The notes: a model not told the origin generated them from the letters alone. DNA of 64,000 nt from Cyclobacteriaceae bacterium (GCA_030584025.1 CP129487.1:3563001-3627000); one strand, 5' to 3'. Positions 41,640 to 51,355 are shown, numbered from the stretch's first letter. Translations and numbers: made by a program.

Positions 41640-42251
41640 ATGGATTTACACGAAACATGGAAAAAACTCGAACACGATCGACTGGAGAAACCAGCCGATT
41701 GGAAGCCCCATGAGCACCCGGAAAATTGTCGATCAAAACATCCTGCACTAAAGCTGAAGAAGAGCCTTGAAACTACCCTTGGTTTCTCTGTTGTCTTCCT
41801 GACACTGTTCATTGTACTGATTTTTCTGTTCGATCACTGGTTGGTAAAATTATTTATTGGTGCGGTGGGGGGTGCGTACGTTTTCTTTAGCTGGTATAAT
41901 TACATCACCTTAAAAGAATTAAAGCTTCAACTGAAGCAGGCTTTTGATACATCACTCAAAACATCGTTGGAGCAAATTCACAGAATTGTGTTTCAATCCA
42001 TTCGCTTTCAGGAAAAAGCCGCCCTGTTCATTTATCCGTTTAGTGTCATAGCCGGTTACACGATGGGGCTTTCCCAACACGATAATTTTGAACAAGACAT
42101 TCAGGAAACTTCAGTGTTGATAGCTTTAGTAATAGCCATAGTAATACTCACACCTGCATGCTATTACCTGGCCAGGTGGATGTACAAAGTGTCGTACGAT
42201 AAATACCTGGATCAACTCAAGAAATTAATTCATGAAATGGATAGCCCGTAA
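41640..42251 (+). CDS. Membrane protein, possible sigma regulator
   Basis: 203 residues, with a cytoplasmic N-terminus (MDLHETWKKLEHDRLEKPAD) and four hydrophobic spans at about 50-66, 71-88, 131-144 and 160-180. The spacing to the sigma gene (five bases) and the layout of a soluble N-terminus plus membrane helices suit a membrane-bound anti-sigma factor. No zinc-binding anti-sigma motif is visible, and the family is not recognised. Confidence 0.75.
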   Translation: MDLHETWKKLEHDRLEKPADWKPHEHPENCRSKHPALKLKKSLETTLGFSVVFLTLFIVLIFLFDHWLVKLFIGAVGGAYVFFSWYNYITLKELKLQLKQAFDTSLKTSLEQIHRIVFQSIRFQEKAALFIYPFSVIAGYTMGLSQHDNFEQDIQETSVLIALVIAIVILTPACYYLARWMYKVSYDKYLDQLKKLIHEMDSP

Positions 42252-42256
42252 TAGTC

Positions 42257-42940
42257 TTAACGCGAGGCCACAATAATCCACATACGATCACCTTTTACGG
42301 CTGTTCGATCAACAAAATTTTCCTGCTTGCTTACTATCTGGAAACCTGCTTTTGCCAAATCTTCAAGTGCAAATTTTATGGCAAGTTCGTGTTTACGCTC
42401 CTGCTCCGCGCGTGAAAGATTTCTTCGTTCGTCAGCAATCGGTTCACAGATAACCAAACGACCACCCGGTTTTAAAGAAGCTTTGATGTGTTGCAATATC
42501 GCATCATGATCATCCATTTCATGATAGGTATCGAGAATGATGACGGCATCCAGACTGCCAGCGGGAAGTTTAGGATTGTCATAATCGCCCTTAATCAATG
42601 ACACATTCGTAATCCTCCGGGCTTCTAAATGATTCTTCAGTCGATCCAGTTTGTGCTGCTCTACGTCAACGGCATACACGTTTCCTGAACGGCCCACAGC
42701 ATTTGCCAACTTCACCGTCATGTATCCTTCATGGCATCCCACATCGGCCACAACACTTCCGACTTTGATGTTCATCAACCGAATAATTTCCTGTGGCTTT
42801 TGCCATTTGTCACGTTCAACCCACGCACTTTCCTTGTACACATCGGTGTAGGGATTTTGGGCATGAGCGCAATGTGCCAACAAAATAAAAAATAGCAATG
42901 CCCGGCTGTTAACTTGTTGAATACAGTTGTGGCTACCCAT
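42257..42940 (-). CDS. Exported class I methyltransferase-like protein
   Basis: 227 residues. The N-terminus contains a hydrophobic stretch ending LLAHCAHAQNP, a plausible SPI signal cut after AHAQ. The rest is a full Rossmann methyltransferase: ADVGCHEGYMTVKLA (motif I), YAVDVEQHKL, LDAVIILDTYHEMDD and LKPGGRLVICEP. SAM is not expected outside the cytoplasm, so either the signal is not used, or the protein binds another ligand. The start ATG 42940 is the only Met in a suitable place. Confidence 0.85.
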   Translation of the reverse strand: MGSHNCIQQVNSRALLFFILLAHCAHAQNPYTDVYKESAWVERDKWQKPQEIIRLMNIKVGSVVADVGCHEGYMTVKLANAVGRSGNVYAVDVEQHKLDRLKNHLEARRITNVSLIKGDYDNPKLPAGSLDAVIILDTYHEMDDHDAILQHIKASLKPGGRLVICEPIADERRNLSRAEQERKHELAIKFALEDLAKAGFQIVSKQENFVDRTAVKGDRMWIIVASR

Positions 42941-42999
42941 ATGGCCAAACTACAAAATACTTGTGTCTTACTTCTTGTTACTTATGTCTAATTTTGACC

Positions 43000-43539
43000 A
43001 TGAAAAAACTCAAACTCGAAGAGCTGGGCCGTATTTCGGTTGATCAATTTAAAGAAGTTGAAAAATTACCGGTTTGCCTGGTGCTTGACAATGTACGCAG
43101 CCTCCACAACGTAGGGTCTGCTTTTCGTACGGCCGATGCGTTTCGGGTTGAGAAAATTTACCTGACCGGAATTACCGGAACACCACCACATCGCGAAATT
43201 CATAAAACAGCGTTGGGAGCAACGGAATCGGTTGATTGGGAATATGTGGAACATCCAGAAGAAGTGATTCAGCAGTTAAAAACCAACGGGTATAGAATTG
43301 TGGTGATTGAACAAACCGATGCCAGCATACCGTTACACGAATTCAAACGTTTGAAAGACGAAAAAATCTGCCTCGTATTTGGCAATGAAATCAATGGAGT
43401 AACTGATGCGGTTATTCAGCATGCGGATGTTGCGCTGGAGATTCCTCAATCGGGAACCAAACATTCGTTAAATGTTTCCGTGTGCATTGGAGTTGTTTTG
43501 TGGGAAATCTGCCGTCCCTCCAGTAAGCCACCTGAATAA
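43000..43539 (+). CDS. SpoU/TrmH-family RNA 2'-O-methyltransferase
   Basis: 179 residues from ATG 43000 (MKKLKLEELGRISVDQFKE); a TTG 39 bases earlier is not credible. SPOUT motifs: LDNVRSLHNVGSAFRTADAF (motif 1), LVFGNEINGVTD (motif 2) and SGTKHSLNVSVCIGVVLWE (motif 3, knot). The family methylates ribose 2'-OH in tRNA or rRNA; the target site cannot be told. Confidence 0.92.
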   Translation: MKKLKLEELGRISVDQFKEVEKLPVCLVLDNVRSLHNVGSAFRTADAFRVEKIYLTGITGTPPHREIHKTALGATESVDWEYVEHPEEVIQQLKTNGYRIVVIEQTDASIPLHEFKRLKDEKICLVFGNEINGVTDAVIQHADVALEIPQSGTKHSLNVSVCIGVVLWEICRPSSKPPE

Positions 43540-43573
43540 TCCTATAATTGCTATTTTGCGGTAAAGCTTTACC

Positions 43574-44494
43574 GTGTTTAATCGCCTCATCCGCCAATAC
43601 AATACCTTTCCTTACCAGTCGCAAATCATTCTGCTGATTTGCAGTTTTGGTATTGTGCGCGTTCTGTTGGCGTTGATCATGGATTTCAGCAGGCAGGTTC
43701 CGCGTGCCGACATGCTAACCGACCTCCTATTGTTGGTCGTAATCATCACGTTTGTTTACACCAGTTGGAAAAAAGAATTTGAAAGAATTCACATTCGGTT
43801 TGGACTTGTCATAACCGTATTGCTGGCCTTTAACTTTCTTCAGTTTGGGGGCATTGCGGGTTACGGACGCTTCAACTACTTCGCCTCTATCTACTTCATT
43901 GTGATGGTGTATTCACAGCGCCCACTATCCATCACCATAACCTTCAACTTGTTACTATTACTGGCTCTGTTGTGTATCAGCAACACATCACCGGCATGGT
44001 TATCGCATATTGACTTTGGCGTTTCGTTTCAAACCCTCGACTTCTGGTTTACGCTAATGCTGATCTCCGTTTTTACCATCTACCTGAAAGACCTTACCGT
44101 AACACAAGGCAATAAGCTTTCACAGCTGAACCTGCAAATGGCAGAGCAGGTTCGGGAGTCACGAAAACTGGGTAGGAAGTTGGAGCAGTCGAATCAGGAG
44201 TTAAAGCGGGCACAAGCCAATCTGGAAGATGAGGTGAGCAGAAGAACAGAAATGCTTCGAAAAAAGAATAAATCGGTAGAAACGTTTATTGAACTAAACA
44301 CTACTGAATTAATACAGGCTGTTGATGAATTACTTGCTTCCATGCATAACGTAAAATCCTCATCAGCATATACTGATAAACTAAAACTATCAAGCGAAGA
44401 ACTAAACGGAGTAGTAGAGTCTATCCGTACCTCGTTAAAGCAAAACACCTTGTTAGACCGAACAGTAATCAGGAACCATGAAAGGAACGCTTGA
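43574..44494 (+). CDS. Membrane protein with degenerate kinase dimerisation domain
   Basis: 306 residues from GTG 43574. Six hydrophobic spans lie within residues 15-172, then a coiled coil (175-232, LNLQMAEQVRESRKLGRKLE onward), then a helical pair (ETFIELNTTELIQAVDELLA ... SSEELNGVVESIRTSL) with the shape of HisKA but Thr in place of the phospho-acceptor His. No ATPase domain follows. It overlaps the next gene by 17 bases, and the two share architecture, so they probably work as a pair. Confidence 0.8.
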   Translation: MFNRLIRQYNTFPYQSQIILLICSFGIVRVLLALIMDFSRQVPRADMLTDLLLLVVIITFVYTSWKKEFERIHIRFGLVITVLLAFNFLQFGGIAGYGRFNYFASIYFIVMVYSQRPLSITITFNLLLLLALLCISNTSPAWLSHIDFGVSFQTLDFWFTLMLISVFTIYLKDLTVTQGNKLSQLNLQMAEQVRESRKLGRKLEQSNQELKRAQANLEDEVSRRTEMLRKKNKSVETFIELNTTELIQAVDELLASMHNVKSSSAYTDKLKLSSEELNGVVESIRTSLKQNTLLDRTVIRNHERNA

Positions 44495-45326
44495 AAAAAC
44501 TATTTTTCGGTTCACGCTGATTCTGGCTATCGTCTATCAGCTTTACCAGGTAATAAACGGGCTGTTCTCAGGGGCCACCACAACAATATTGAATGCATCC
44601 ATCACCGTACTTTTTGGAATCATTTTTTTACTGACTTTCAAAGTCAGCAACATTAAATACCTCGCCTTTTTTCTTCACTTGGCCGTTATTCCCATTCTGA
44701 TTCACTTTTGGAAAAATTTTGGCGGACTGGCCGGAACGGTTCCCCTGATTCTGTTTGTCTACGCCAGTTGGATCATCTTAACCTTGAGAGGCTGGCTCCA
44801 GATTATCATGTTGGGCATTTACCTGGTTGTATTTCTGGTCCTTACAGAGCTTCCGTCATTAACCGGCATTCCGGTTACCAATCCTGAAAAGCTTTCCATT
44901 TTTCAGTTATCCATTGACTACTTTGTAGTGGCGCTTATTCTGATGGCCTTTCTGATGTACCTGAAAAATAAGTTTCTCGCCTACCGAAAACGAATCGAAC
45001 ACCGGCATGAGCAGTTGCAAAAGCTAACCGAAACCCTGCTGAAACAAACGGATAAGTTGCAGTACAGTCAGGAAGAAATTCGTTCCATCAATGAAAACCT
45101 GGAACAAATTATTGAGCAGCGGATAAAGAAAATTGAAGAGCGCAATGTACAATTGGAAGAATACGCCTTCATTAATGCGCACCTCGTTCGCGGTCCCCTT
45201 TGTCGCATCATTGGTCTTGCCGTTTTAATGCAACAGGAACAGGCTGATCCGCAATTGGCCACCGTCCATGAGAAAGCCAGGCAGGTAGATGTCCTCATCA
45301 GGCGGATAAATGAAATTACGCGTTAG
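44478..45326 (+). CDS. Membrane protein with HisKA domain and no ATPase domain
   Basis: 282 residues. Six hydrophobic spans (about 7-26, 36-53, 58-76, 82-98, 103-122, 140-160) lead to a coiled coil (165-225) and then the HisKA helix EEYAFINAHLVRGPLCRIIG with the phospho-acceptor His intact. The protein ends about 40 residues later, without the HATPase domain needed to phosphorylate itself. The frame closes normally and the next gene is purM, so this is not a local frameshift. It may be phosphorylated by another kinase or act as a scaffold. Confidence 0.82.
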   Translation: MKGTLEKTIFRFTLILAIVYQLYQVINGLFSGATTTILNASITVLFGIIFLLTFKVSNIKYLAFFLHLAVIPILIHFWKNFGGLAGTVPLILFVYASWIILTLRGWLQIIMLGIYLVVFLVLTELPSLTGIPVTNPEKLSIFQLSIDYFVVALILMAFLMYLKNKFLAYRKRIEHRHEQLQKLTETLLKQTDKLQYSQEEIRSINENLEQIIEQRIKKIEERNVQLEEYAFINAHLVRGPLCRIIGLAVLMQQEQADPQLATVHEKARQVDVLIRRINEITR

Positions 45327-45374
45327 TCGCTTTCCTTTTCAACTGTTACCTTAGCGGCAAATTTCCGGTTCTTC

Positions 45375-46538
45375 ATGAGCGATCGCTACAACCAACGCGG
45401 GGTATCCGCCAGCAAGGAAGATGTACACCAGGCCATCAGCAAACTCGATAAGGGTTTGTTCCCAAAAGCTTTTTGCAAGATTGTAGAAGATCACCTCGGT
45501 GGCGATCCGGAGTATTGCACCGTGATGCATGCCGATGGGGCTGGTACAAAGTCATCATTGGCTTATGTGTATTGGAAAGAAACAAGCGACCTCTCGGTAT
45601 GGAAAGGCATTGCGCAGGATGCCATCATTATGAATGTGGATGATTTGTTATGCGTAGGTGCCACCGATAACATTTTACTTTCCTCCACCATCGGTCGTAA
45701 TAAAAATCTGATCCCCGGTGAGGTAATCTCCACCATCATCAACGGTACCGAAGAAGTACTGGAGATGCTTCGCAATCATGGCCTGAATATCCGGAGTACC
45801 GGGGGAGAAACCGCTGATGTAGGCGACTTGGTAAGAACCATTATTGTTGACAGCACCGTAACCGCCCGGATGAAACGCAGCGATGTAATTGATAACAGTC
45901 GTATTAAAGCCGGAGATGTAATTGTCGGATTGGCTTCCTACGGACAAGCTACATACGAAAACGAATACAACAGCGGTATGGGCAGCAATGGACTCACTTC
46001 AGCACGCCACGATGTGTTTGCCAACGCATATGCCACAAAATATCCAGAGTCGTACGATAAAGATGTTCCCGCTGATTTGGTGTACACCGGCAAACACAAA
46101 GTTACAGACGAACTACCTGGCACTCCTTTAACTGTTGGCAAACTGGTGTTGTCGCCTACACGCACGTATGCTCCTATTATGATCGAGGTTTTCAAAAATC
46201 TTCGTCATCAGATTCATGGCCTGGTGCATTGTAGCGGTGGTGCGCAAACCAAAGTGCTGCACTTCATCGATAACCTTCATGTGATAAAAGATAATCTGTT
46301 CGAAGTTCCACCCTTGTTTAAACTCATCCATGGTGTAAGCGGCACTGACCTTAAAGAAATGTACAAAGTCTTTAACATGGGGCACCGCATGGAGGTATAT
46401 CTGGATGAGAAATTTGCCCAACAGGTAATTGACATTTCAAAAAGCTTTGGTGTGGATGCAAAAGTTATTGGACGGATTGAAGCTGCCGACACCAAAAAGG
46501 TTACACTGAAAACAGCACAGGGAATATTTGTCTATTAA
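45375..46538 (+). CDS. purM: Phosphoribosylformylglycinamidine cyclo-ligase
   Basis: 387-residue AIR synthase of the Bacteroidota type, which makes 5-aminoimidazole ribonucleotide from FGAM in purine synthesis. Seen: RYNQRGVSASKEDVHQAI at the start, HADGAGTKSSLAY (ATP-binding), MNVDDLLCVGA, STGGETADVGD, VGLASYGQATYE and VHCSGGAQTKVLHF. It is about 40 residues longer than enterobacterial PurM. It follows the kinase-like pair by 48 bases; no other pur genes are present. Confidence 0.95.
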   Translation: MSDRYNQRGVSASKEDVHQAISKLDKGLFPKAFCKIVEDHLGGDPEYCTVMHADGAGTKSSLAYVYWKETSDLSVWKGIAQDAIIMNVDDLLCVGATDNILLSSTIGRNKNLIPGEVISTIINGTEEVLEMLRNHGLNIRSTGGETADVGDLVRTIIVDSTVTARMKRSDVIDNSRIKAGDVIVGLASYGQATYENEYNSGMGSNGLTSARHDVFANAYATKYPESYDKDVPADLVYTGKHKVTDELPGTPLTVGKLVLSPTRTYAPIMIEVFKNLRHQIHGLVHCSGGAQTKVLHFIDNLHVIKDNLFEVPPLFKLIHGVSGTDLKEMYKVFNMGHRMEVYLDEKFAQQVIDISKSFGVDAKVIGRIEAADTKKVTLKTAQGIFVY

Positions 46539-46662
46539 CCAACAGGCGTTCATATCCGCACGTCTGTTCACGTTTACGAACAGCAACAACTCAGAAAACG
46601 TACAAATCAAGGCTGAATTGGGGTTGGTATGCCTTTGGTTAAAGATGCTCAAACCATAACCC

Positions 46663-49140
46663 ATGTTCCGCTATTCCCTTTTACTCTTCCTTCGCAACCT
46701 TAAGCGTCAAAAATTATTTTCTGCCATCAACTTGTTAGGATTAACCTCCAGCATTGCCTGTGCGTTGTTGATGTATCTCTATGTGCATCACGAGCTGAGC
46801 TACGATCGCTTTCATGATCAGGCTGAAAGAATATACCGCGTAAATCAGACATTCATTTGGGGTGAGAATGATCAACACCAGTTTGCCTCCACCGGACCGG
46901 GCGTTGCTCATGCCATTAAAGAAGAATTACCCGAAGTTGAATTGATCACCTCAATTTATACACCTGGCGATTTTCTGATTTCTTATACATTACCCGATAA
47001 TACTGTTACTGCAATCGAACAGGAAAATATTCTGGCTACCGACTCCAACTTCTTTCGCATGTTCAGCTTCGCGGTTCTTTATGGCGAACATAAAGCTCCG
47101 CTCGAAAAAGCCAACACACTTGTGATGACAAAAAGTACCGCATTAAAATACTTTGGGTTTGAAAATGCAGTCGGGAAACTGGTTCGCGTAGGAGCAGGAG
47201 AAAGCCAGCAAACGTATGAGGTAACGGCCGTACTGGATGACCTGCCGAAAAATTCATACATCCAATTTGATGTACTTCTTTCAATGGAAAGTTTTCCGCA
47301 GGTACGTAACATGAGTTGGAGCTGGATCTGGACCCAACTCGAAACCTATGTTCGGTTGTCAGAACAAGCCAATCTTGCGCAGGTGCGTGAAAGGCTTACC
47401 GGTATTCCACGCCAGCACGCTGAACAAACGTTACAGCGCATCATGAACATGACGTTTGATGATTATTTGAAATCCGGTAAAACGTGGGAACTGTTTCTTC
47501 AACCGCTTACCGCCATTCACTTGCCCGATGAAACAGTCTACAACCGGATTAACAATGAAAGCGGCAACATTAAGATAATTTACTCGCTGGCCGGTGCAGC
47601 TGTTTTTATCATTTTGCTGGCGTGTGTCAATTTCATGAACCTATCAACTGCTCAATTTACCCGAAGGGTTAAGGAAGCCAGTATTCGTAAAATTCTGGGT
47701 GTTGGCCGGAAGACACTTGGCTACAATTATTTCATTGAAGCCTGTATATTCAGTTTTCTCGCACTGGCATTTGCCTTGGCATTGGTGCAGGGAGCCCTAC
47801 CCATGTTCAATCTGCTAACCGGAAAAGAATTGTCGCTAAACATTCTACTTCAGCCTGAGATAAGTATTGGTTTGGTGCTTTTAGTACTTTTCATCAGTAT
47901 CGTTTCCAGTTTATATCCGGCCATTTTTCTTAGCTCCTTTCATCCGGTTGAAGCCATCAAAGGAAAATTGAAATCGGGCCGTGAAGGCCGATCATTCCGA
48001 AACGGTTTGGTAACTTTTCAATTCAGCTTATCAATAATTCTAATTCTGTGCACAGCCATTGTTTCGCAACAGCTTCGCTATGTAACAGAGAAAGATCTTG
48101 GATTCGATAAGGAGAATTTACTTGTATTAAAATCGATTGAACGTGTGCCCGATGGTGAAGTATTGGCGCACGAGGCACGCAATCTTCCCGGGGTGCTGAA
48201 TGCTACCTGGTGCACTTCCTTACCTCCTTCCGTTTGGGGAGGCGACAAATTTACTGCGGAGGGAATGACCGACATGACCTTTTCATTGAATTACACTTCT
48301 GCTGATGAACAGTTTATTCAAACCCTGGGTGTTGAGTTAATAGCCGGTCGTAATTTTTCCATCGACAATCCGGGAGATATTCATCGCGTTCTCCTCAATG
48401 AAACTGCACTTAAGCGAATTGGCTGGAATGCCGATGAATCTGTTGTCGGTAAAAAAATAGGTGCACCCGGATGGGACATTCAGTTTGAAGTAATCGGAAT
48501 TGTGAAGGACTTTAACTACTGGACACTTCAGGCTCCGATTGAGCCGATGGCCATCTTTCATATTAAAAACCCCGACTTACCGGGTACCGGAAACAAAAAG
48601 TTTGTGGCCATGAAAATTGCAGGACAATCAAGTGAACAGTGGGCCACAACCATGGAGGCTGTTGATAACCTCTGGCAAAAACATGGTAAAGATAACCCGC
48701 TTCAATATGCCTTTGTTGATCAGGCGTTTGCCGACAGTTTTAAAACGGAACAACGCTTTAGTACAGCGCTGTCCATTCTTTCGGGTTTTGCCATACTTAT
48801 TGCTTGCCTGGGTTTACTCGGTATGATTGTGTATACCCTGGAGCAGCGCACCAAGGAGATTGGCATACGAAAAGTATCCGGTGCATCGGTGTGGGATATC
48901 CTAAAACTTATTTCAAAAGGGTATACTCGATTGATCACGCTGGCATTCTTTATCAGCGCACCATTTTCCTATTGGCTCATGCAAAAATGGCTTCAGGATT
49001 TTGCCTACCGGGTTACACCCTCTATATGGGTTTTCGTGCTAACCGGCTTAGGGGCACTGATTGTCGCTATGCTCATCACGAGCTACCACTCCGTTAAAGC
49101 CGCGCTTACAAATCCGGTTGAGGTGCTGAAAGATGAATGA
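46663..49140 (+). CDS. FtsX/MacB-type ABC permease
   Basis: 825-residue duplicated permease. The first MacB periplasmic domain (about 30-300) follows an N-terminal helix starting FRYSLLLFLRNLKRQKLFSAIN. A triple-helix FtsX block is near 310-420, a second N-terminal helix near 455, a second periplasmic domain follows, and a final FtsX block with LEQRTKEIGIRKVSGASVWD is at 715-820. Such proteins move lipoproteins, peptides or toxins with a MacB-like ATPase. No ATPase gene is adjacent, so the partner is elsewhere. Confidence 0.94.
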   Translation: MFRYSLLLFLRNLKRQKLFSAINLLGLTSSIACALLMYLYVHHELSYDRFHDQAERIYRVNQTFIWGENDQHQFASTGPGVAHAIKEELPEVELITSIYTPGDFLISYTLPDNTVTAIEQENILATDSNFFRMFSFAVLYGEHKAPLEKANTLVMTKSTALKYFGFENAVGKLVRVGAGESQQTYEVTAVLDDLPKNSYIQFDVLLSMESFPQVRNMSWSWIWTQLETYVRLSEQANLAQVRERLTGIPRQHAEQTLQRIMNMTFDDYLKSGKTWELFLQPLTAIHLPDETVYNRINNESGNIKIIYSLAGAAVFIILLACVNFMNLSTAQFTRRVKEASIRKILGVGRKTLGYNYFIEACIFSFLALAFALALVQGALPMFNLLTGKELSLNILLQPEISIGLVLLVLFISIVSSLYPAIFLSSFHPVEAIKGKLKSGREGRSFRNGLVTFQFSLSIILILCTAIVSQQLRYVTEKDLGFDKENLLVLKSIERVPDGEVLAHEARNLPGVLNATWCTSLPPSVWGGDKFTAEGMTDMTFSLNYTSADEQFIQTLGVELIAGRNFSIDNPGDIHRVLLNETALKRIGWNADESVVGKKIGAPGWDIQFEVIGIVKDFNYWTLQAPIEPMAIFHIKNPDLPGTGNKKFVAMKIAGQSSEQWATTMEAVDNLWQKHGKDNPLQYAFVDQAFADSFKTEQRFSTALSILSGFAILIACLGLLGMIVYTLEQRTKEIGIRKVSGASVWDILKLISKGYTRLITLAFFISAPFSYWLMQKWLQDFAYRVTPSIWVFVLTGLGALIVAMLITSYHSVKAALTNPVEVLKDE

Positions 49141-49205
49141 TGCGTCCTTTGGTCTTTAATCACAATAAAATTTAGTAGTTTCATAAATTCATTCTTTGCG
49201 AATTT

Positions 49206-49670
49206 ATGATCGATATCAAATACGGGTTATTACTTCCCTGGACTTTTCGGCTTGTAGCTGCTTGTGCCGTGATTCTTGGATTAAGTGCCTGGCAAACAAA
49301 TCCATGGGTTACGATTATCATAGGTGTAGCCGGATTTTTTGCATTAGTAACCGCTGAAGGCACTGAAATTAATCCGGCCAATAAGACCTACCGCGAGTAC
49401 ACGTCTTTCTTCTTTTTCAAAACCGGAAGATTTGAGCCATACCATCACATCGAAAAAATTTTCATCAATCGCTCAAAAGAGAGTCAACAGCTATACACAG
49501 CGCGCACCTCACATTCGGCTACATTTGAATATGACTTTTACAATGCTTTCCTGAAATTCAGCAACGGGGAAAAAATTCATCTCCAAAAAACCAAGAGCAA
49601 GGAAAAACTGATGGCCACACTCAAGCCACTAAGTGAAGCAGTCCAGGTTGAGGTCACAGACAACACCTGA
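49206..49670 (+). CDS. Small membrane protein, unknown
   Basis: 154 residues with two hydrophobic spans (about 11-28 and 32-48) and a cytoplasmic domain of about 100 residues (EYTSFFFFKTGRFEPYHHIE onward) with the look of a PH-like fold. It stands between the permease and the thioesterase genes on the same strand. I do not recognise the family. Confidence 0.7.
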   Translation: MIDIKYGLLLPWTFRLVAACAVILGLSAWQTNPWVTIIIGVAGFFALVTAEGTEINPANKTYREYTSFFFFKTGRFEPYHHIEKIFINRSKESQQLYTARTSHSATFEYDFYNAFLKFSNGEKIHLQKTKSKEKLMATLKPLSEAVQVEVTDNT

Positions 49671-49712
49671 TCTTAGGATTATTTCAATAGGTCGGTTTAC
49701 TATCTTTACCCC

Positions 49713-50135
49713 ATGCAAAACTTCAAACACAAAGTACCTATTCAGCTTCGCTTCAAAGACATCGACAAGATGGGCCACGTGAACAACGCCAACTACTTAA
49801 CCTACATTGAGCTGGCACGTGTCAGGTATTTTGAAGATGTGGTGGGTACCGATAAAAAATGGAGCCAGCAGGTGGGCATCATTCTCGCGCGAATTGAAAT
49901 TGACTACAAAGCTCCAGTGTTTCTGCACGACAACGTTTTTGTGTACACACGCTGCTCACGCATCGGCAATAAAAGTCTTACCCTCGATTGGCTTATCGTT
50001 CGTGAAAAGCAAAACCAGGAAGAGGTAGTTGCACAGGGCAATGCCGTGCTCGTGTGTTACGATTACACACACGAAAAAACCATTGCCATTCCTGACGAGC
50101 AACGGAAAGCAATTGAACGATTTGAAAATGGATAG
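49713..50135 (+). CDS. Acyl-CoA thioesterase (hotdog fold)
   Basis: 140 residues of the 4-hydroxybenzoyl-CoA thioesterase/YbgC group. The signature is RFKDIDKMGHVNNANYLTYIE (residues 11-31), with Asp and His of the active-site turn, followed by the central helix. Beta strands GIILARIEIDYKAPVFLHD and GNKSLTLDW complete the fold. It hydrolyses acyl-CoA esters in the cytoplasm. It ends directly next to the stop of the convergent DUF2911 gene. Confidence 0.92.
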   Translation: MQNFKHKVPIQLRFKDIDKMGHVNNANYLTYIELARVRYFEDVVGTDKKWSQQVGIILARIEIDYKAPVFLHDNVFVYTRCSRIGNKSLTLDWLIVREKQNQEEVVAQGNAVLVCYDYTHEKTIAIPDEQRKAIERFENG

Positions 50136-50699
50136 TTACTGTGCCCGCTGTATTGATAATGTAGCGCGGGTGTTTTCCCAGTAAAAATGCATGTTTACCA
50201 CGCTGTCGGCTGGTGTTAATGAAATTGTAAACTGCTCAATCTCGGGTAAGTCAGTGCGAACCGATGTGGGTACGCGCATCACATCCATACTCTCCTCGAA
50301 TGGATCTCCCCCAAGTTTAGCGCCCCAATACCCGAGCTTGCTGTTGAACACAACCGTCCACGTTGAGTCGTACGGAATGGTATAAAGCGAATAACGTCCG
50401 GCTTTCAACAAGCGGCCATCCATCATCACATCATTACTAAAACTGATTTCAGTCGCTTCATTCGCTCCGGTGCGCCACTTTTTTCCAAAAGGAACAAGTG
50501 CGCCTTCCGATGCTTCACCAAAAATTAACCTGTCTTTCTTAAATGGCTGGCAGTAATTAACCTGAATGAGAAAGTCACCGTCTTTAAATTCCGCAACAGC
50601 GGCAGGACTGTGATTTTTCGTGGTGAGCATCATGTAACCAACGTAGCCGGCCACAATAAGCACCAGCACGCCAATACCGAGGAGAATCTTTTTTAACAT
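50136..50699 (-). CDS. DUF2911-family protein with N-terminal anchor
   Basis: 187 residues. An N-terminal membrane helix (KILLGIGVLVLIVAGYVGYM) anchors a DUF2911 domain recognised by VNYCQPFKKDRLIFGEAS, VPFGKKWRTGANEATEI, LLKAGRYSLYTIP and WGAKLGGDPFEE. DUF2911 proteins are common in Bacteroidota and have no assigned activity. Confidence 0.85.
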   Translation of the reverse strand: MLKKILLGIGVLVLIVAGYVGYMMLTTKNHSPAAVAEFKDGDFLIQVNYCQPFKKDRLIFGEASEGALVPFGKKWRTGANEATEISFSNDVMMDGRLLKAGRYSLYTIPYDSTWTVVFNSKLGYWGAKLGGDPFEESMDVMRVPTSVRTDLPEIEQFTISLTPADSVVNMHFYWENTRATLSIQRAQ

Positions 50700-50731
50700 A
50701 GGATCTAGGTTTTTTGTAAAAGTACAAGGTT

Positions 50732-51256
50732 TCAGGCTGGAAAGTTCAATTCAAACCATTTCTGTTGCGAAGTTGCAGGTTGCTCCGAGACAACCCGTTG
50801 TTCCAATTTCTGCTGGGCCCGTTTAATGGACGAGGTGATCATGCTATGCCCCACAATTTCGTGCTCATCCATTCCCATACGCCTCATCATTTCCTGTATC
50901 CGCTCCCCACCAAAAAAGCTGAATAGCGACTCATCAAGCGCAGAAAGCACATTCACTTCCGTAAGATTAAGTCTTTTGTAAAGCGCATCTTCCGTTTTTC
51001 GAAGAGGATAATGCTCAGCAAAAACCACCATTCGGTTTTGTGTTTGTTGAAGTTCAACATCGCGCGTCAGCATAACCGCATCTTCCGGAACAACCTGCTT
51101 TAATGCGTTTACGCTGTCTTCAAACCATACCAAAAAGAGGCACTGCGGATTAGCGGCATGCATAGCGCGACATGCCTGTAACCTTGCTGCACTGGTCATC
51201 CACACCTTATCCACCACCTTAACTTTATTACCCGATGATTTAAAGAAGCCGAACAT
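50732..51256 (-). CDS. Cytoplasmic protein, unknown
   Basis: 174 residues from ATG 51256 (MFGFFKSSGNKVKVVDKVWM); a longer GTG/ATG frame to 51340 has no support. It is alpha/beta, with RLQACRAMHAANPQCLFLVWFEDSVNAL looking like a Rossmann-type strand-helix unit, and LFSFFGGERIQEMMRRMGMD near the C-terminus. That segment is reminiscent of SecA helicase-domain wording, but no nucleotide-binding motif is present. It is divergent from the metalloprotease gene. Confidence 0.7.
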   Translation of the reverse strand: MFGFFKSSGNKVKVVDKVWMTSAARLQACRAMHAANPQCLFLVWFEDSVNALKQVVPEDAVMLTRDVELQQTQNRMVVFAEHYPLRKTEDALYKRLNLTEVNVLSALDESLFSFFGGERIQEMMRRMGMDEHEIVGHSMITSSIKRAQQKLEQRVVSEQPATSQQKWFELNFPA

Positions 51257-51355
51257 CGCTACCAAGGTATAAAAAAACTGCTGTGTCCGCTCCTGTAACA
51301 AAGGTTTTGGTGTGCCTGTAATTCTTAGTAGCTTTCTCAATCTTAAATCTCCAAC

